Shown here: positions 17,423 through 29,260 of the stretch, one piece after another
Position numbering within the stretch: the first letter of the stretch is position 1
Layout of the letters: the number at the start of each line of letters is the position of its first letter
Assembly: GCA_951813515.1 (NCBI GenBank)
Contig: OX638346.1
Coordinates: forward strand, 2,535,617 to 2,599,616
DNA length: 64,000 bases
DNA from: an uncultured Pseudomonadales bacterium
Lineage (GTDB): Bacteria; Pseudomonadota; Gammaproteobacteria; Pseudomonadales; Azotimanducaceae
Direction of reading: 5' to 3'
Made by a program: the position numbers and the translations under genes
The notes under the pieces: model-generated
Told to the model about the DNA's origin: nothing
The model's database searches: none
What the model saw: the letters and a program-made list of their open reading frames with translations, nothing else

Positions 17423-18490
17423 ATGAAGGGAATGCTGAAAGTCATGGGATCTGGCGCGGGCCTGGCATTGTGCCTGGGAGTCGTTGGGTGCAGCTCTCAC
17501 TACGATACGGGGGAGCAGGGGTTTCCCTCCGCAAATGCCAAGGCAAACAACATCGAGGAAGCAAAGCCCATGCCTGAGAAAGATGAGGATTTGGCCAAGA
17601 AAGAACTCATGGAAAAGATGCTGACCTCGAGGACTCCAACTCCGTTAGAGGGCGCCATCGTCCACTATGAGAAGTTCCCGTCCGAACTCATACGGGTTCG
17701 CCCGGTGGATGTCTGGTTGCCCGAGGGCTATGACGCTGCATCGACCGACCGATATCCGGTGATCTATATGCATGATGGCCAGATGATGTTTGACCACAGT
17801 ACTTCGCCCTATGCCGGAATGGACCTGTTCTGGGATGTGGACAAGGCGATAACGCGGCTCGTTCGCGATGGCGAGATCGGGCCCGCCATTGTCGTGTCGA
17901 TCTGGATGGCGGACTGGGCAAAGGGTGCGCGAGGGGCCGAGTACATGCCGCAGAAGCCCGTGACCGACAAGATCCTGCAGTTGATGCAGGAGAAGGGGCA
18001 GAGCTTTGCTGTCGAGGAAGGCGGAGAGGAAATGACCGCCGACAACTACCTGAAATTCATTGTCGATGAACTCAAACCGTTCATTGACGAGAACTACCGC
18101 ACGCAACCGGACCGAGACAACACCTTCATCATTGGCTCCAGCATGGGTGGCTTGATCTCCGCTTACGCTATCGCGGAGTACCCGGGTGTTTTCGGTGGCG
18201 CGGCCTGCATGTCGTCTCACTGGCCCGCCGGGGATGGTGTCGTTGTGCAATGGCTCAAGCACCACTTGCCCTCGGCCGGATCGCACAGGATCTATTTCGA
18301 TCACGGGACCGAGACCCTTGATGCCGACTATGGACCGTATCAACAGCAGATGGACGAAGTGATGCGCCAGCACGGTTACACGGCCGGTGAGGACTGGGTC
18401 ACGTTGCGGTTCGAGGGCGCCGATCATTCACCTAGGGCCTGGCGTGAACGGCTTCACATTCCGTTGAAGTTTCTCCTGGGCAAGCCCTAA
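17423..18490 (+). CDS. Esterase-family (PF00756-like) lipoprotein
   Basis: 355 residues from the ATG at 17423, which has GAAGGA 9-14 nt upstream; the longer in-frame reading (from 17270) overlaps the reductase. Lipobox GVVGC gives a lipidated N-terminus. The alpha/beta-hydrolase core has VIYMHDGQMMFD near the oxyanion region, the nucleophile Ser in IIGSSMGGLISAY, and a His in FEGADHSPRAWRERLH. It resembles the putative esterase/Fes/IroE group. Likely a periplasmic ester hydrolase; the link to the nearby TonB receptor (for example cleavage of an imported ester) is conjecture. Confidence 0.8.
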   Translation: MKGMLKVMGSGAGLALCLGVVGCSSHYDTGEQGFPSANAKANNIEEAKPMPEKDEDLAKKELMEKMLTSRTPTPLEGAIVHYEKFPSELIRVRPVDVWLPEGYDAASTDRYPVIYMHDGQMMFDHSTSPYAGMDLFWDVDKAITRLVRDGEIGPAIVVSIWMADWAKGARGAEYMPQKPVTDKILQLMQEKGQSFAVEEGGEEMTADNYLKFIVDELKPFIDENYRTQPDRDNTFIIGSSMGGLISAYAIAEYPGVFGGAACMSSHWPAGDGVVVQWLKHHLPSAGSHRIYFDHGTETLDADYGPYQQQMDEVMRQHGYTAGEDWVTLRFEGADHSPRAWRERLHIPLKFLLGKP

Positions 18491-18522
18491 ACCGAGAAAT
18501 CGGGAACGCCGCCGCGACCCCG

Positions 18523-19632
18523 TCAGGAGAGATCAGCCAGCTTGTTGCTCTCGATCAGTTCGAAGTCGATCTGCGCCCCGAGCCCGGGATCGTTGTAGGC
18601 GTGGACGTGGCCGTTCTCGTCCAGCTCGATCTCGTTCACAATCGCGTGTTTCTGCACGTCGTCGGGCAGCAGGACCTCGAAGAACTGGCAGTTCTTCATT
18701 GCCATGATCATGTGCAGGTTGGCGATGTTGTTGATCGAATTGCTGCCGTGGTGCACCTCGTAGTTCATCTGGAACGCTTCGGCCAGGTGCGCTGTCTTCA
18801 TGCAGGAAGTGATGCCGCCCTTGATGTAGACGTCGCCTCGCAGATAGTCCGTCGCCTGTTCCATCACCCAGGGCGCATAGGACGTGGGACCGGCAAAGGG
18901 CAGTTCCGTGGCCATGATCGGGATGTGCAGCGCCTGCTTCAACTTGACGTATGAGTAGAGATCGTCGTTGGCGAGCGGGTCCTCGTACCAGTAGAACCCC
19001 ATTTCCTGGGCGGCGACCCCGACCCTGACCGCATCCGGATAGTCGTAGGACCAAGTGGAATCCAGCATGATGCAGTAGTCGTCGCCGACAGCCTTTCGGA
19101 CCGCATCGCAGATCCTGATGTCTTCGGCCGCGATGCCCGGTGGATGAATCTTGTAGGCCGCCCAGTTGGATTCCTTGTAGCGCACGGCTTCCTCGGCGTA
19201 GGCCTCGGGAGAGTCGAGCACCGCCGAACTCGCGTACGCGGGCACGCTGTCGCGGTAGGAGCCCAGCAGCTTGTGTACCGGCACGCCCGCGGCCTTTCCG
19301 GCCAGGTCGTGCAGGGCAACGTCCACGGCACCCACAACCGGCATGCGCCCCCTCGCCCGTCGCATCAGGTTCTGCCAGATGCGCTCGCGCGCCAAGGGAT
19401 CCTCGCCCATCAACATGGGCTTGACCGCGGAGATCAAGAACGGCGCATCGTCCCTCGCCGATCCCAGTGCGGAACCAAGGAAGCCGTTTCCTTCGATGCC
19501 ATCGTCCGTGCGAATGCGGAGCAGGGCCATCTGCGTGCTGCGGGTGCCGGAACTGGTAACTGTCTTGGTGTATCGGGTGGGTGGAATGTCTTTCCACTCC
19601 CAAACCGTGACACTGACATCTGTGATTCTCAT
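18523..19632 (-). CDS. Enolase-superfamily enzyme, mandelate racemase/muconate lactonising type
   Basis: 369 residues from the ATG at 19632, with AAGGA just upstream; a longer frame to 19695 adds unconserved residues. N-terminal capping domain, then a barrel with a Lys in WAAYKIHPPG, metal ligands Asp in IMLDSTWSYDYPD, Glu in WYEDPLA and Glu in MATELPF, and a catalytic His in NYEVHHGSNS. This is the mandelate-racemase arrangement (Lys plus His). Probably dehydrates or epimerises a sugar acid. It converges on the esterase gene and lies beyond the end of the gatCAB operon on the same strand. Confidence 0.85.
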   Translation of the reverse strand: MRITDVSVTVWEWKDIPPTRYTKTVTSSGTRSTQMALLRIRTDDGIEGNGFLGSALGSARDDAPFLISAVKPMLMGEDPLARERIWQNLMRRARGRMPVVGAVDVALHDLAGKAAGVPVHKLLGSYRDSVPAYASSAVLDSPEAYAEEAVRYKESNWAAYKIHPPGIAAEDIRICDAVRKAVGDDYCIMLDSTWSYDYPDAVRVGVAAQEMGFYWYEDPLANDDLYSYVKLKQALHIPIMATELPFAGPTSYAPWVMEQATDYLRGDVYIKGGITSCMKTAHLAEAFQMNYEVHHGSNSINNIANLHMIMAMKNCQFFEVLLPDDVQKHAIVNEIELDENGHVHAYNDPGLGAQIDFELIESNKLADLS

Positions 19633-19681
19633 AGCGAGGATTCCTTCTCGTATCTGGAGGGCAGGGGCAAAAAATCTATCT

Positions 19682-21124
19682 TCAGGGGGCGCCAAGCGTT
19701 TGCTTCAGCAGCGCGTTCACCTGTCTCGGGTCGGCCTTGCCGCGGGTCTCGCGCATGACCTGGCCGACGAAGAAGCCCAGCAGTCTGGTCTTGCCCGCTC
19801 GCAGTTCGGCGACCTGTTCCGGATGTTGGTCGACGATGCGGGCGACGATGCGGGCGAGTTCGTCGGTGTCGCGCATCTGCCGCAGTCCCTTCGCGTCGAT
19901 GATCGCGTCGATGTCGCCGCCTTCCTCCCACATCGCGTCGAAAACGGTCTTTGCCGCGGTGTTGGAGATCGTGCCGTCTTCGATGCGCCCGATGAGTCGC
20001 GCCACTTGGGTAGCCGAGACCGGGCACTGCGCTATGTCCGTTTCGTGGCGATTCAGCATGGCTGCGACGTGGTCCATAACCCAATTGGCGGCAAGCCTGG
20101 CGTCGGCCCCCGAATCGAGGATCGCGTCGAAAAAGGCGGCGGTGTCGGGATCGCTCACAAGCGCGCGCGCGGCATAGTCGGTCAGGCCAAGGTCATCGAC
20201 GTAGCGCGCCCGCTTCGCCCAGGGCAGTTCCGGCAAGTGCGCGCGCGCCTCCTGCAGCAGGTCAGGTGTGATGCGAACCGGCAGCAGGTCGGGGTCGGGG
20301 AAATAGCGATAGTCGTCGGACAGTTCCTTGCCGCGCATCGATCGCGTTTCATCGCGTTCGGCATCGTAAAGACGCGTCTCGCGTTCGACCTGGCCGCCGG
20401 ACTCCAGGACATCGACCTGGCGCTCGATCTCGTGGCGCAGGGCGCGTTCGACGAAGCGGAAGGAATTCAGGTTCTTGATCTCCGTGCGTTCGCCCAGTTC
20501 GCTGGCGCCGACGGGACGCACCGAGATGTTCGCGTCGCAGCGCATGGATCCCTCGTTCAGGTTGCCGTCGCAGATTCTCAAGGTGCGCACCAGGACATGC
20601 ATCTCGCGGAAGAAGGCCGCCGCCTCTTCCGGCGTGCGCAGGTCGGGGTCGGAAACCACCTCGAGCAGGGGCGTTCCGGCGCGGTTGAGATCGACGCCTG
20701 TCAAGCCGGCGAACGCGTCGTGCAGTGACTTCCCTGCGTCTTCCTCCAGGTGCGCCCGGGTGATGCCGATAGTTCGCGCTTTGTCGGTGCCGCCGGCGGA
20801 TTCCAGGGTGATCTTGCCGCGGCCGACGATGGGTTGCTCGAATTGACTGATCTGGTAGCCCTTCGGCAGGTCTGGATAAAAGTAGTTCTTGCGGTCGAAG
20901 CGGCAGGTCGGGGCGATCTCGCCATCGATGGCGAGGCCGAACGTCAATGCCATGCGAACGGCCTCCCGGTTAAGCACCGGCAATACCCCCGGCAAGCCGA
21001 GGTCGACCGGGCAGGCCTGTGTGTTCGGATCGGCGCCGAATGCTGTCGCGGCGCCTGAGAAAATCTTCGAACGGGTGGCAAGTTGCACGTGGATCTCGAG
21101 TCCGATGACGCTCTCAAACTGCAT
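19682..21124 (-). CDS. gatB: Asp-tRNA(Asn)/Glu-tRNA(Gln) amidotransferase subunit B
   Basis: 480 residues starting [15 protein letters not shown], the usual GatB N-terminus; the frame stays open a further 92 codons upstream but that part is the gatA gene read in another frame. Visible hallmarks: [19 protein letters not shown] in the kinase-like domain and the YqeY-like C-terminal tail ([14 protein letters not shown]). GatB binds mischarged tRNA and activates it with ATP before amidation. The start overlaps gatA by 11 nt. Presence of gatCAB implies that Gln-tRNA, Asn-tRNA or both are made by transamidation. Confidence 0.95.
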   Translation of the reverse strand: MQFESVIGLEIHVQLATRSKIFSGAATAFGADPNTQACPVDLGLPGVLPVLNREAVRMALTFGLAIDGEIAPTCRFDRKNYFYPDLPKGYQISQFEQPIVGRGKITLESAGGTDKARTIGITRAHLEEDAGKSLHDAFAGLTGVDLNRAGTPLLEVVSDPDLRTPEEAAAFFREMHVLVRTLRICDGNLNEGSMRCDANISVRPVGASELGERTEIKNLNSFRFVERALRHEIERQVDVLESGGQVERETRLYDAERDETRSMRGKELSDDYRYFPDPDLLPVRITPDLLQEARAHLPELPWAKRARYVDDLGLTDYAARALVSDPDTAAFFDAILDSGADARLAANWVMDHVAAMLNRHETDIAQCPVSATQVARLIGRIEDGTISNTAAKTVFDAMWEEGGDIDAIIDAKGLRQMRDTDELARIVARIVDQHPEQVAELRAGKTRLLGFFVGQVMRETRGKADPRQVNALLKQTLGAP

Positions 21125-22589
21125 CAGCGCCCTCCCGCTCCGCGCGGCTGCCGGCATCGATCGAGATGTCGGGATGCCGGCGGTGCCAGTCGGTTCGTCG
21201 CTGGTATTGCGCGGCGAGGTTGAGGATTCTGCCTTCCTCGAAATGCGGCGCGATGAGCTGCAGCCCCACGGGTAACCGGTCGAGCATGCCGCAGGGCATG
21301 GACATTGCGGGCAGCCCCGAGAGACTCGCGGGGATCGTGAACGCGTCCTGGCGGTACATGTCCACCGGGTCGGTAACGGCGCCGAGTTCGAAGGCGACAC
21401 TCGGCGTCACGGGCGCGGCGATCACGTCGACCCTGTTGAAAGCGTCCAGAAAGTCCTGGCGAATCAGGCGTCGGACGCGTTGCGCCTGCAGGTAGTAGGC
21501 GTCGTAGTAGCCGATGGATAGGGCGTAGGTGCCGGTCAGGATCCGCCTTTTGACCTCGGCACCGAAACCCTCGGCGCGAGATCGGCGGTAAAGCTCGTCG
21601 ATGTCTTCGGAAGCCTCGGCGCGGTACCCGAACCGAACCCCGTCGTAGCGCGACAGGTTGGCGGAGGCTTCCGCGCTTGCGATGACATAGTAGGCCGACA
21701 CCGCCGCACGGGTGTGGGGCAGGGAAAGGGTCGTCAAAGCGTGGCCGGCGGCCTCCAGTTCGCGCGTGGCGGCTTCGAGCCGCGCACCCATGGCAGCATC
21801 CAGGTTGTCCCAGTACTCGGCCGGCAGGCCGATGGTCATGGGTTCGGGGCCGCGGAATGCGGTGGGTCCCGTGTCGGTGCTGGTCGAGTCTCGCGGGTCG
21901 TGTCCCTCCATGATCTTGAGAAGGGTAGCCACGTCGTCCGCATCGCGGGCGAAGGCCCCGCCCTGATCGAGGCTCGACGCGAATGCCACCATGCCATACC
22001 TCGAGACGCGGCCATATGTGGGCTTGAGCCCGGTCACGCCGCAGAATGCGGCGGGTTGGCGAATGGATCCTCCGGTATCCGTGCCGGTGGCGCACGGTAC
22101 TAGCCCGGCGCTGACTGCGGCTGCCGATCCTCCGGATGACCCGCCGGGCGCTCGTTCTGGATCCCAGGGGTTGCGCGCGGGGCCGAACCAACTGGTCTCA
22201 TTGGACGATCCCATCGCGAACTCATCCATGTTCGTCTTGCCGAGACACACGGCGCCAGCGGCGGCCAGCTTGCTGACGACGGTGGCGTCGTACGGCGCGA
22301 TGAAGTTCGCAAGCATTCGGGACCCGCAAGTCGTGCGCACACCCTCGGTACAGAAAACGTCCTTGTGCGCCAGCGGCACGCCCGTCAACGGTCCGGCTTC
22401 GCCGCGCGCGATGGCTGCATCGGCGGCTTTCGCGGCGGCCACCGCTTCATCACGAGCGACCGTGATGAAGCAGTTGAGACTCGCGCTGGTATCGATCTCG
22501 GCGAGGCAGTGCTCGGTCAGTTCGACGGCGCTGTAGCGTTTGTCGAGGAGGCCGCGCCGCAGTTCGGCGATGGATTCATGCGCATTCAC
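21114..22589 (-). CDS. gatA: Asp-tRNA(Asn)/Glu-tRNA(Gln) amidotransferase subunit A
   Basis: 491 residues, GTG start. Amidase-signature enzyme: catalytic Lys in [12 protein letters not shown], the Gly/Ser-rich block [17 protein letters not shown] and the cis-Ser/Ser pair in [15 protein letters not shown]. It releases ammonia from glutamine or asparagine and channels it to GatB. It lies 9 nt after gatC and overlaps gatB, giving the standard C-A-B order. Confidence 0.96.
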   Translation of the reverse strand: MNAHESIAELRRGLLDKRYSAVELTEHCLAEIDTSASLNCFITVARDEAVAAAKAADAAIARGEAGPLTGVPLAHKDVFCTEGVRTTCGSRMLANFIAPYDATVVSKLAAAGAVCLGKTNMDEFAMGSSNETSWFGPARNPWDPERAPGGSSGGSAAAVSAGLVPCATGTDTGGSIRQPAAFCGVTGLKPTYGRVSRYGMVAFASSLDQGGAFARDADDVATLLKIMEGHDPRDSTSTDTGPTAFRGPEPMTIGLPAEYWDNLDAAMGARLEAATRELEAAGHALTTLSLPHTRAAVSAYYVIASAEASANLSRYDGVRFGYRAEASEDIDELYRRSRAEGFGAEVKRRILTGTYALSIGYYDAYYLQAQRVRRLIRQDFLDAFNRVDVIAAPVTPSVAFELGAVTDPVDMYRQDAFTIPASLSGLPAMSMPCGMLDRLPVGLQLIAPHFEEGRILNLAAQYQRRTDWHRRHPDISIDAGSRAEREGADAV

Positions 22590-22598
22590 TGGAATGAT

Positions 22599-22880
22599 TC
22601 ACTCCACCACCTTGGGCACCAGGTAGAAGCCGTCACGCGTTGCCGGCGCGATTTCCTGGTAGGTCTCGCGGTCCACCGACTCCGTCACGATGTCATCGCG
22701 GAGTGGCTGGTCGGTATCGAGGGGATGCGCCAGCGGGGCCGCGTCGCCGGTGTCGATGGCGCGCATCTCGTCTATCAGCGCGACGATCCTGTTGAGGTCA
22801 GCCAGGGCGGGACCCACCTCCTCCGGCGTCAGTTCAAGCTGACTCAGGCGCGCGAGTCGGGCGAGGGTTTCGCGGTCCAT
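22599..22880 (-). CDS. gatC: Asp-tRNA(Asn)/Glu-tRNA(Gln) amidotransferase subunit C
   Basis: 93 residues from the ATG at 22880; an in-frame TTG at 22904 would add eight residues (MPIPPVPP). Hallmarks: LARLSQLELTPEEV near the N-terminus and the C-terminal DGFYLVPKVVE, where family members end in a similar F-x-VPKV(I/V)E. GatC wraps around GatA and stabilises the complex. First gene of the leftward gatCAB operon, divergent from mreB. Confidence 0.92.
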   Translation of the reverse strand: MDRETLARLARLSQLELTPEEVGPALADLNRIVALIDEMRAIDTGDAAPLAHPLDTDQPLRDDIVTESVDRETYQEIAPATRDGFYLVPKVVE

Positions 22881-23005
22881 CGGGGGTACAGGCGGTATCG
22901 GCAAGATCGCAGACTCTACTACATCCGGCGGATCATTCTCATCCGGCGAGGCGTCCTGTCGTCATGTCTGCCTGGACGCAAGCCGCTCTGAGGGGCCGAG
23001 CTTTC

Positions 23006-23034
23006 TTGCTGTAAGCTGATGCCATTGTTAGAGT
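23006..23034 (+). promoter_or_regulatory. Candidate sigma-70 promoter for mreBCD
   Basis: TTGCTG at 23006-23011 and TAGAGT at 23029-23034 with a 17-bp spacer, ending 36 bp before the mreB ATG in the divergent gatC/mreB gap. Match to consensus is moderate, spacing is ideal. Confidence 0.45.
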
Positions 23035-23040
23035 GCATAA

Positions 23041-24111
<1,071 letters not shown>

Positions 24112-24171
24112 CCCGATTCGTTTCGGATTGCCCAGCCGTCCCGTAGTGCTCTGCAGACGGCCAGGCTGTCC

Positions 24172-25017
24172 GTGAAGGGCCTGTTCGCGCGAGAAGCGAG
24201 CGCCGGATACCTGCTTGCCGGCCTTGCAACCCTGTCCGTTCTACTCGTTTTCGTCGAAGCGAACACGCGTTTTCTGGTTCCTGTCCGGTCGGCGATTGGC
24301 ACCATCGCGCAACCCGTATATGTACTGGGAAATGTGCCTACGAACATCTGGGAAGCCGGCAGTTGGTTTTCAGACGTCGTTTCCGATCGCACGGGAATGC
24401 GCGCGCGGATAACGCAACTGGAGGAACAGGTGGCAGACCTGTCTGCGGTCTCTCAGCAGTTCGTCGCCATGCGTGAGGAGAACAACCGGTTGCGCGAGCT
24501 TCTCGGCAGCAGTGCGCGAGTGCCGGGACAGAAGCTCATCGCCGAACTGGTCGCGGTGGTGCCGGACGTACAGAAGCACCGGGTCGTGATCAACAAGGGT
24601 ACGGCCGATGGTGTCGCGGTGGGCGCGGCGGTGATCGACACCCGCGGCCTGTATGGACAGATCATCGAGACGGCCCGAATGACGAGCGTCGTGTTGCTTA
24701 TCACCGATACAACCCATGCGGTTCCCGCCGAAGTCGGTCGCAACAACATTCGCGTGATTGCCGCGGGACTAGGCGAGTACGACCATCTCGAACTGGAGGC
24801 CGTCCCGAAGTCGGCTGACATTCGTGAGGGCGACATCCTGTACAGTTCCGGACTGGGCGGACGCTTCCCGCAAGGCTACCCGGTGGGCACGGTCATTGAA
24901 GTTGAACGGTTGCGAACGGAGAATTTTGCCTTCGTCAAAGTGAGACCGGCGGCGAACCTGGATCGCAGTCGCTATGTCCTGGTCGTGTCCCGGCTTCCCG
25001 TCGGAGAGCCAGAGTGA
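24172..25017 (+). CDS. mreC: Rod-shape-determining protein MreC
   Basis: 281 residues, GTG start. Short cytoplasmic tail, one membrane helix (YLLAGLATLSVLLVFVEA), a coiled-coil (ITQLEEQVADLSAVSQQFVAMREENNRLRELL region) and the beta-barrel periplasmic part (VVINKGTADGVAVGAAVID, ILYSSGLGGRFPQGYPVG). It bridges MreB/MreD to PBP2-RodA. Its last codons overlap the start of mreD by 4 nt. Confidence 0.95.
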   Translation: MKGLFAREASAGYLLAGLATLSVLLVFVEANTRFLVPVRSAIGTIAQPVYVLGNVPTNIWEAGSWFSDVVSDRTGMRARITQLEEQVADLSAVSQQFVAMREENNRLRELLGSSARVPGQKLIAELVAVVPDVQKHRVVINKGTADGVAVGAAVIDTRGLYGQIIETARMTSVVLLITDTTHAVPAEVGRNNIRVIAAGLGEYDHLELEAVPKSADIREGDILYSSGLGGRFPQGYPVGTVIEVERLRTENFAFVKVRPAANLDRSRYVLVVSRLPVGEPE

Positions 25018-25508
25018 TTCCCTTTCGCGGCGGATGGGCAGTCGTCCTGACGCTCCTGCTTGCCCTGACGCTTTCCGTGACGCAGGTTCCGTTCCATACG
25101 CCCTGGTGGTTCGCCCTGCTGCGACCCGAGTGGGTCCTGCTTGCCGTGTTCTATTGGGGAGTGGAGCGGCCCGATCGGGTTCCCATGATCTTCGTATGGC
25201 TCCTTGGTCTCGTTCTCGATGTCTTGCAAGGAGGTCCTCTCGGAATTAACGGGCTTTGCCTGGCGGCGGTCGTCTCCGTGGCCTGGTCGTTCTACGAACG
25301 CATTCGAATGTACTCCCGCATACAGCAGGCGGTCGTGCTGTTCTTTCTGGCGCTTGGACTGGAAGGGGTCAAGAGCATCGCGGCAGCGCTGGTGCAGGGT
25401 ACGCCGATATCGGTTACGTTGGTCGTGCCCGCCGTCATCACGATGCTCATGTGGCCGCTCGTTGCGGAGTTGATTCAGCGCTGTACACGACGCCTGGCCT
25501 GGGGATGA
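25014..25508 (+). CDS. mreD: Rod-shape-determining protein MreD
   Basis: 164 residues, nearly all membrane helix: WAVVLTLLLALTLSVTQV, EWVLLAVFYWGV, MIFVWLLGLVLDVLQGGPLGINGLCLAAVV, and AVVLFFLALGLEG. The LDVLQGGPLG loop is a family hallmark. Inner-membrane partner of MreC in the elongasome. Start overlaps the mreC stop (GTGATT). Confidence 0.93.
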   Translation: MIPFRGGWAVVLTLLLALTLSVTQVPFHTPWWFALLRPEWVLLAVFYWGVERPDRVPMIFVWLLGLVLDVLQGGPLGINGLCLAAVVSVAWSFYERIRMYSRIQQAVVLFFLALGLEGVKSIAAALVQGTPISVTLVVPAVITMLMWPLVAELIQRCTRRLAWG

Positions 25509-25540
25509 CCGGGCGTTTCATCTAGCTGGCGGAGCGGTCG

Positions 25541-28500
25541 TTGGCGGCACTCGCACGAACTGCACTATTACTGACCACTGTGCTGGTGGCGTGTTTCGCG
25601 CTGTTACAGGCCGGGGGGCGCCTGCTCTTCGCACATCTTGCCGAGTTCGAAGATCGCGTCAATGCGAGTCTCGAGGAACGGGGCGTTTCGATTCAAGGCC
25701 TTGAGGGATCCTGGCGGTATCTGAACCCATCGGTCTCCGCTGCCATGCTCAGCTTTGGCGGAGGTGAAATCGAGGGGTTGGAGCTTGAACTCGATGTTCT
25801 CGAGAGCCTTTGGCGCAACCGGCTCGTGGCGCGCCGACTGCACGTCGCGTCGTCGCGTCTGCATTTCGTGCGGACGCCTTCCGGCTGGCAACTGGGTGGC
25901 GAAGCCAGCGACATGGAGCTGGGTGAATTCCTGAGGCACACCGACGAACTGAAGCTGGCCGGTCGAATCGAGCTGCAGGGATACTCCGCGACGGGCACCC
26001 TATACACCGAGGTCTCGGCAACGAATCGTGGTGATCGGCATCGGTGGCAGGCGACCGTCGTTCCGGGGAGCGCCGGGGAGCGCGAGGGGGCACTCGCAAG
26101 AGAGGAGCCTTCAGCCGGGGAGCGCGAGGGGGCACCCCTCGCAAGAGAGGAGCCGAAGGCCCCGGCCGTGTCGCAAGAAAGCTGCGGCTGCATTCTCGTC
26201 GACCTGGACCTGACCGTGGGCGGCGACCAACCCGCGGGAGCCGCCCGGTTTCTTGCCGATGGCGTAACGCTCGCTGGCGAACTCGCCAGGGCACTTTCCC
26301 TGCCGGCGTTTCGACTTGACATCGACGGACATTGGACCGGCGACAGTACCCGGGCTGCGGTCGTGGCGGACGCACGGATGTCGGGTGGCAGGGAGCGGCC
26401 GTTGGACGTCGTCGTGGCGACCGTGGCGCAAGCGGTAGATGGCGACAGTATGTATCGAGGCGTCGCCTCGGTGAGGGCGACGGCGGGCGAGGCCGCGGTA
26501 GGGGTTGACGGAATCAACGTGCACGGCGATGGGGATGGGATCAGATTCTGGTTCGGGAGCATCGACATCGCTGCAGTGAACGCGCTTCTCGCTTCCGGGC
26601 TGGGCGCGCACGGGCACTGGTTCGCCGGTGTCGCAGCCGCCGGCAGACTGGAGGCCATTCGGGGTCACCTCGGCAGGCGCGGCTTCGCCTACGAAGCGCG
26701 TCTCGAGAATGTCTCCATGTCGAACTACCGGGGAGTTCCCGAAGTGGTGAATGGCTGCGGGTCTTTGCGCGGCCACCTTCGATCGTTTCGGGTCGACTTT
26801 CGCTGCGAGGCCGTACGTTTCGGTCTGCCGCAGTACTTCGACAGCTCGTGGGACTACGATGTCGCGTCCGGAGACGTCACGTTCTGGTTCGAGCGGGGCT
26901 ACATGGGCGCGCGTGGCCACGTGGCGGTCGTGGTGGGCGACGCCGCCGGCGGAGGCGGCTTTGCCCTCACCCGGCCACGGGACCCCCTGGAAGGGCGATT
27001 TGTCCTGCTCGGGCTGGCGGACGGCGTGCACGTGGATTTGATCAAGCGCCACTTGCCGCAGGAGTTGGGCAGGGATCTCAGGGATTGGCTGAAGTCGAGC
27101 CTGGTTGCCGGACAATTGAACGCTGCTTCGACTGTCTATCACGGACACACGCAGACTCGCCCGGGATTGCCCAACCGTCGCTTCGAGGTCACTGGGCTGG
27201 TGGTCGACGGAACCGTGGACTACCACGAGGACTGGCCCGCGGCCCAGGCCTTGCAGGGAAGCATCACCCTTACCGGGAGCGAGGCGCGCGGGCATGTAGA
27301 AGAAGGTGTCGTGTTCGGGGGTGCGATCAGCGACTCGACCCTCCGGGCGCCGCTGAACGGCGGGTACGTGGACATTGCGCTGAACGCGCAGGCACCCGCC
27401 GGACAGGCCCTGGACTTCGTGCGGACGACGCCACTCGCTGACGAACTGCACTTCGTGTCCCAGGTTTGGCGTGGCGACGGCGCACTGGGAATCGAAGGCG
27501 GGCTACGGATTCCGATCGACGATGAGTCCGGTCCCGTCGACCTTGACCTCGCATTCCAACTCGACGACGTCACGCTCGACCTGGTCGACCTCAGGTTGCC
27601 GTTTGCGCGGCTGAACGGCAGCGCGCGTTTCCGGTCTCCGCACCACCTGTCCGCCACTGCCGTCGAGGGGTCCCTGTTCGATTTTCCCGTGCAAATTTCC
27701 GCATTGACTTCCGAAGAAGCGAACATCATCGATGTTCGTGGAGCGGCTGACGTCGCAGATGCCTACCGCATACTCGAAACCCGCAACTACCCGGTGGCGG
27801 CCGGCGCGTTCGGGTTCAATGCGCGGCTATGGGCTTTCGTCGAACCGGGCCGGGCTCCGGAACTGACCATCGAATCCGATGGGGTGGGAGTCGTCCTGGA
27901 CCTGCCGCCGCCCTTGCACAAGTCTGCGGACGAGCCTCGCCGATTCGATGTCGAACTGGTATTCGATGATGACTACACCCGCGCAGAGGTGCGCGGCGAG
28001 AGGTTTGCAGGCTGGTTCCACACCCGCGCCGGCGACCTGGTGCGCGGTGCGGTCGGCATCGGCGTTCCGACCGGGCGCCCCGACTTCTCGTCGTCGGATA
28101 TTCGCCTGTCCGGACAACTGAAAACGGTTCGGATCGAGGGGGACGGTTCCGCCCTGATTCTGCCATCCGTGCCATGGCGACTGGACAACCTCGTGGTCGA
28201 GAGCGTCTGGCTCGGCGACATCGAACTCACCGATGTGGCACTCAACGGAATCGCTGCCGAGGAAAAGGCTGCCATCGGGATCGACAGCAACGAGGTCCGG
28301 GGCACGGTTGTCGTGGACGGCGAGGAACCCCTTCTCGTGGCGCTCGATGAAGTCCGTTTCCCCGCGGGGGAGTCCGAAGGCGACTTGCTGGACGTTTCGG
28401 TGTTCGACCAGGTCCCGGTTGCCGACGTCATGATCGGCAAGGCCCTGGTCGGCGAAGACGAGCATGGCAGGTGGCAGTTCGGCATTCGGCGCGACGATGG

Positions 28501-29260
28501 CAGCATTCGCCTGACGAACCTCCTGGGCGATATCAAGGGCATGCGCATCGAAGCCGCTGACGACCTGGTCTGGACGAGGGGATCCGACACGTCCTATTTC
28601 AATGGTCGGATTACCGCGGGCGACCTTGCCCTCGTGTTGCCGCAGTGGGGCTATGCGCCAAGCGTCGAGAGCGCCAGTGTCGACATCGAGGCGAGGGTGG
28701 AGTGGCCGGGTTCACCGCTCAACTTCGAACCGGGCGACGTAAGCGGCGACATGCGAATGGCGATTGACACGGGCAGATTCCTCGAGGTGGACGAAGCCGC
28801 GGGCGCGAAGATTCTCGCATTGCTCAATTTCACAAATGTCGCGCGACGCCTGGCGCTCGACTTTTCCGATGTCTTCGAACGGGGGATCGCCTTCGATCAC
28901 GTCAGGGCAAACGGCGAACTCGACGACGGCGTCCTGTCATTCACCGAACCAATGGAAATACATGGGCCGGGCTCGGATTTCAGGATCAACGGCACCGTAG
29001 ACTTGGCGGACGGTACTCTGAACAACGAGATGATCGTCACGTTGCCGCTATCGTCGAGTTTGCCGTGGTACGCCGTCTGGCTGGCCACGACCGAACCGGT
29101 GTCGGCCGTCGGCGTACTGGTGGGGCGCGAGATCTTCAAAGAACAGATCAAGACGCTTTCGAGTGCCAGGTATCGGATCACGGGGACGATAGAGGAGCCC
29201 AACCCGGAGTTCGTTGATATATTCAGGAGCGAAATGGATCACCCGGAGGAGGTGGAGTGA
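25541..29260 (+). CDS. yhdP: YhdP-family AsmA-like envelope lipid-transport protein
   Basis: 1239 residues (E. coli YhdP is about 1266). TTG start, then a single N-terminal membrane anchor ([18 protein letters not shown]). The rest is a very long beta-rich periplasmic body with the DUF3971/AsmA_2 C-terminal pattern (GILVG-like [30 protein letters not shown]). Family members bridge the periplasm and move phospholipid to the outer membrane. Residues about 176-208 are a Glu/Arg/Ala-rich insert with no counterpart expected in the family, produced by a dispersed repeat (see separate entry). The last 4 nt overlap tldD. Confidence 0.9.
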   Translation: MAALARTALLLTTVLVACFALLQAGGRLLFAHLAEFEDRVNASLEERGVSIQGLEGSWRYLNPSVSAAMLSFGGGEIEGLELELDVLESLWRNRLVARRLHVASSRLHFVRTPSGWQLGGEASDMELGEFLRHTDELKLAGRIELQGYSATGTLYTEVSATNRGDRHRWQATVVPGSAGEREGALAREEPSAGEREGAPLAREEPKAPAVSQESCGCILVDLDLTVGGDQPAGAARFLADGVTLAGELARALSLPAFRLDIDGHWTGDSTRAAVVADARMSGGRERPLDVVVATVAQAVDGDSMYRGVASVRATAGEAAVGVDGINVHGDGDGIRFWFGSIDIAAVNALLASGLGAHGHWFAGVAAAGRLEAIRGHLGRRGFAYEARLENVSMSNYRGVPEVVNGCGSLRGHLRSFRVDFRCEAVRFGLPQYFDSSWDYDVASGDVTFWFERGYMGARGHVAVVVGDAAGGGGFALTRPRDPLEGRFVLLGLADGVHVDLIKRHLPQELGRDLRDWLKSSLVAGQLNAASTVYHGHTQTRPGLPNRRFEVTGLVVDGTVDYHEDWPAAQALQGSITLTGSEARGHVEEGVVFGGAISDSTLRAPLNGGYVDIALNAQAPAGQALDFVRTTPLADELHFVSQVWRGDGALGIEGGLRIPIDDESGPVDLDLAFQLDDVTLDLVDLRLPFARLNGSARFRSPHHLSATAVEGSLFDFPVQISALTSEEANIIDVRGAADVADAYRILETRNYPVAAGAFGFNARLWAFVEPGRAPELTIESDGVGVVLDLPPPLHKSADEPRRFDVELVFDDDYTRAEVRGERFAGWFHTRAGDLVRGAVGIGVPTGRPDFSSSDIRLSGQLKTVRIEGDGSALILPSVPWRLDNLVVESVWLGDIELTDVALNGIAAEEKAAIGIDSNEVRGTVVVDGEEPLLVALDEVRFPAGESEGDLLDVSVFDQVPVADVMIGKALVGEDEHGRWQFGIRRDDGSIRLTNLLGDIKGMRIEAADDLVWTRGSDTSYFNGRITAGDLALVLPQWGYAPSVESASVDIEARVEWPGSPLNFEPGDVSGDMRMAIDTGRFLEVDEAAGAKILALLNFTNVARRLALDFSDVFERGIAFDHVRANGELDDGVLSFTEPMEIHGPGSDFRINGTVDLADGTLNNEMIVTLPLSSSLPWYAVWLATTEPVSAVGVLVGREIFKEQIKTLSSARYRITGTIEEPNPEFVDIFRSEMDHPEEVE
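26066..26165 (-). repeat. Dispersed palindromic element inserted in frame in yhdP
   Basis: Two adjoining copies (one shortened) of the element found in lptA and at 55.2 kb, in minus-strand orientation. They encode [14 protein letters not shown] followed by [19 protein letters not shown] in YhdP without breaking the frame. The stem GCGAGGGG...CCCCTCGC and the CTCCCCGGCTGAAGG tail are both present. Core gene, intact frame, repeat-derived peptide: this looks like an in-frame insertion. Confidence 0.85.

Noticed and set aside
21125..21400. 92-residue N-terminal extension of GatB
   Set aside because: Out-of-frame reading of gatA; GatB normally begins at [12 protein letters not shown].
25693..27451. 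Long antisense frames opposite yhdP
   Set aside because: Shadows of a long GC-rich gene; no start signals and no family resemblance.
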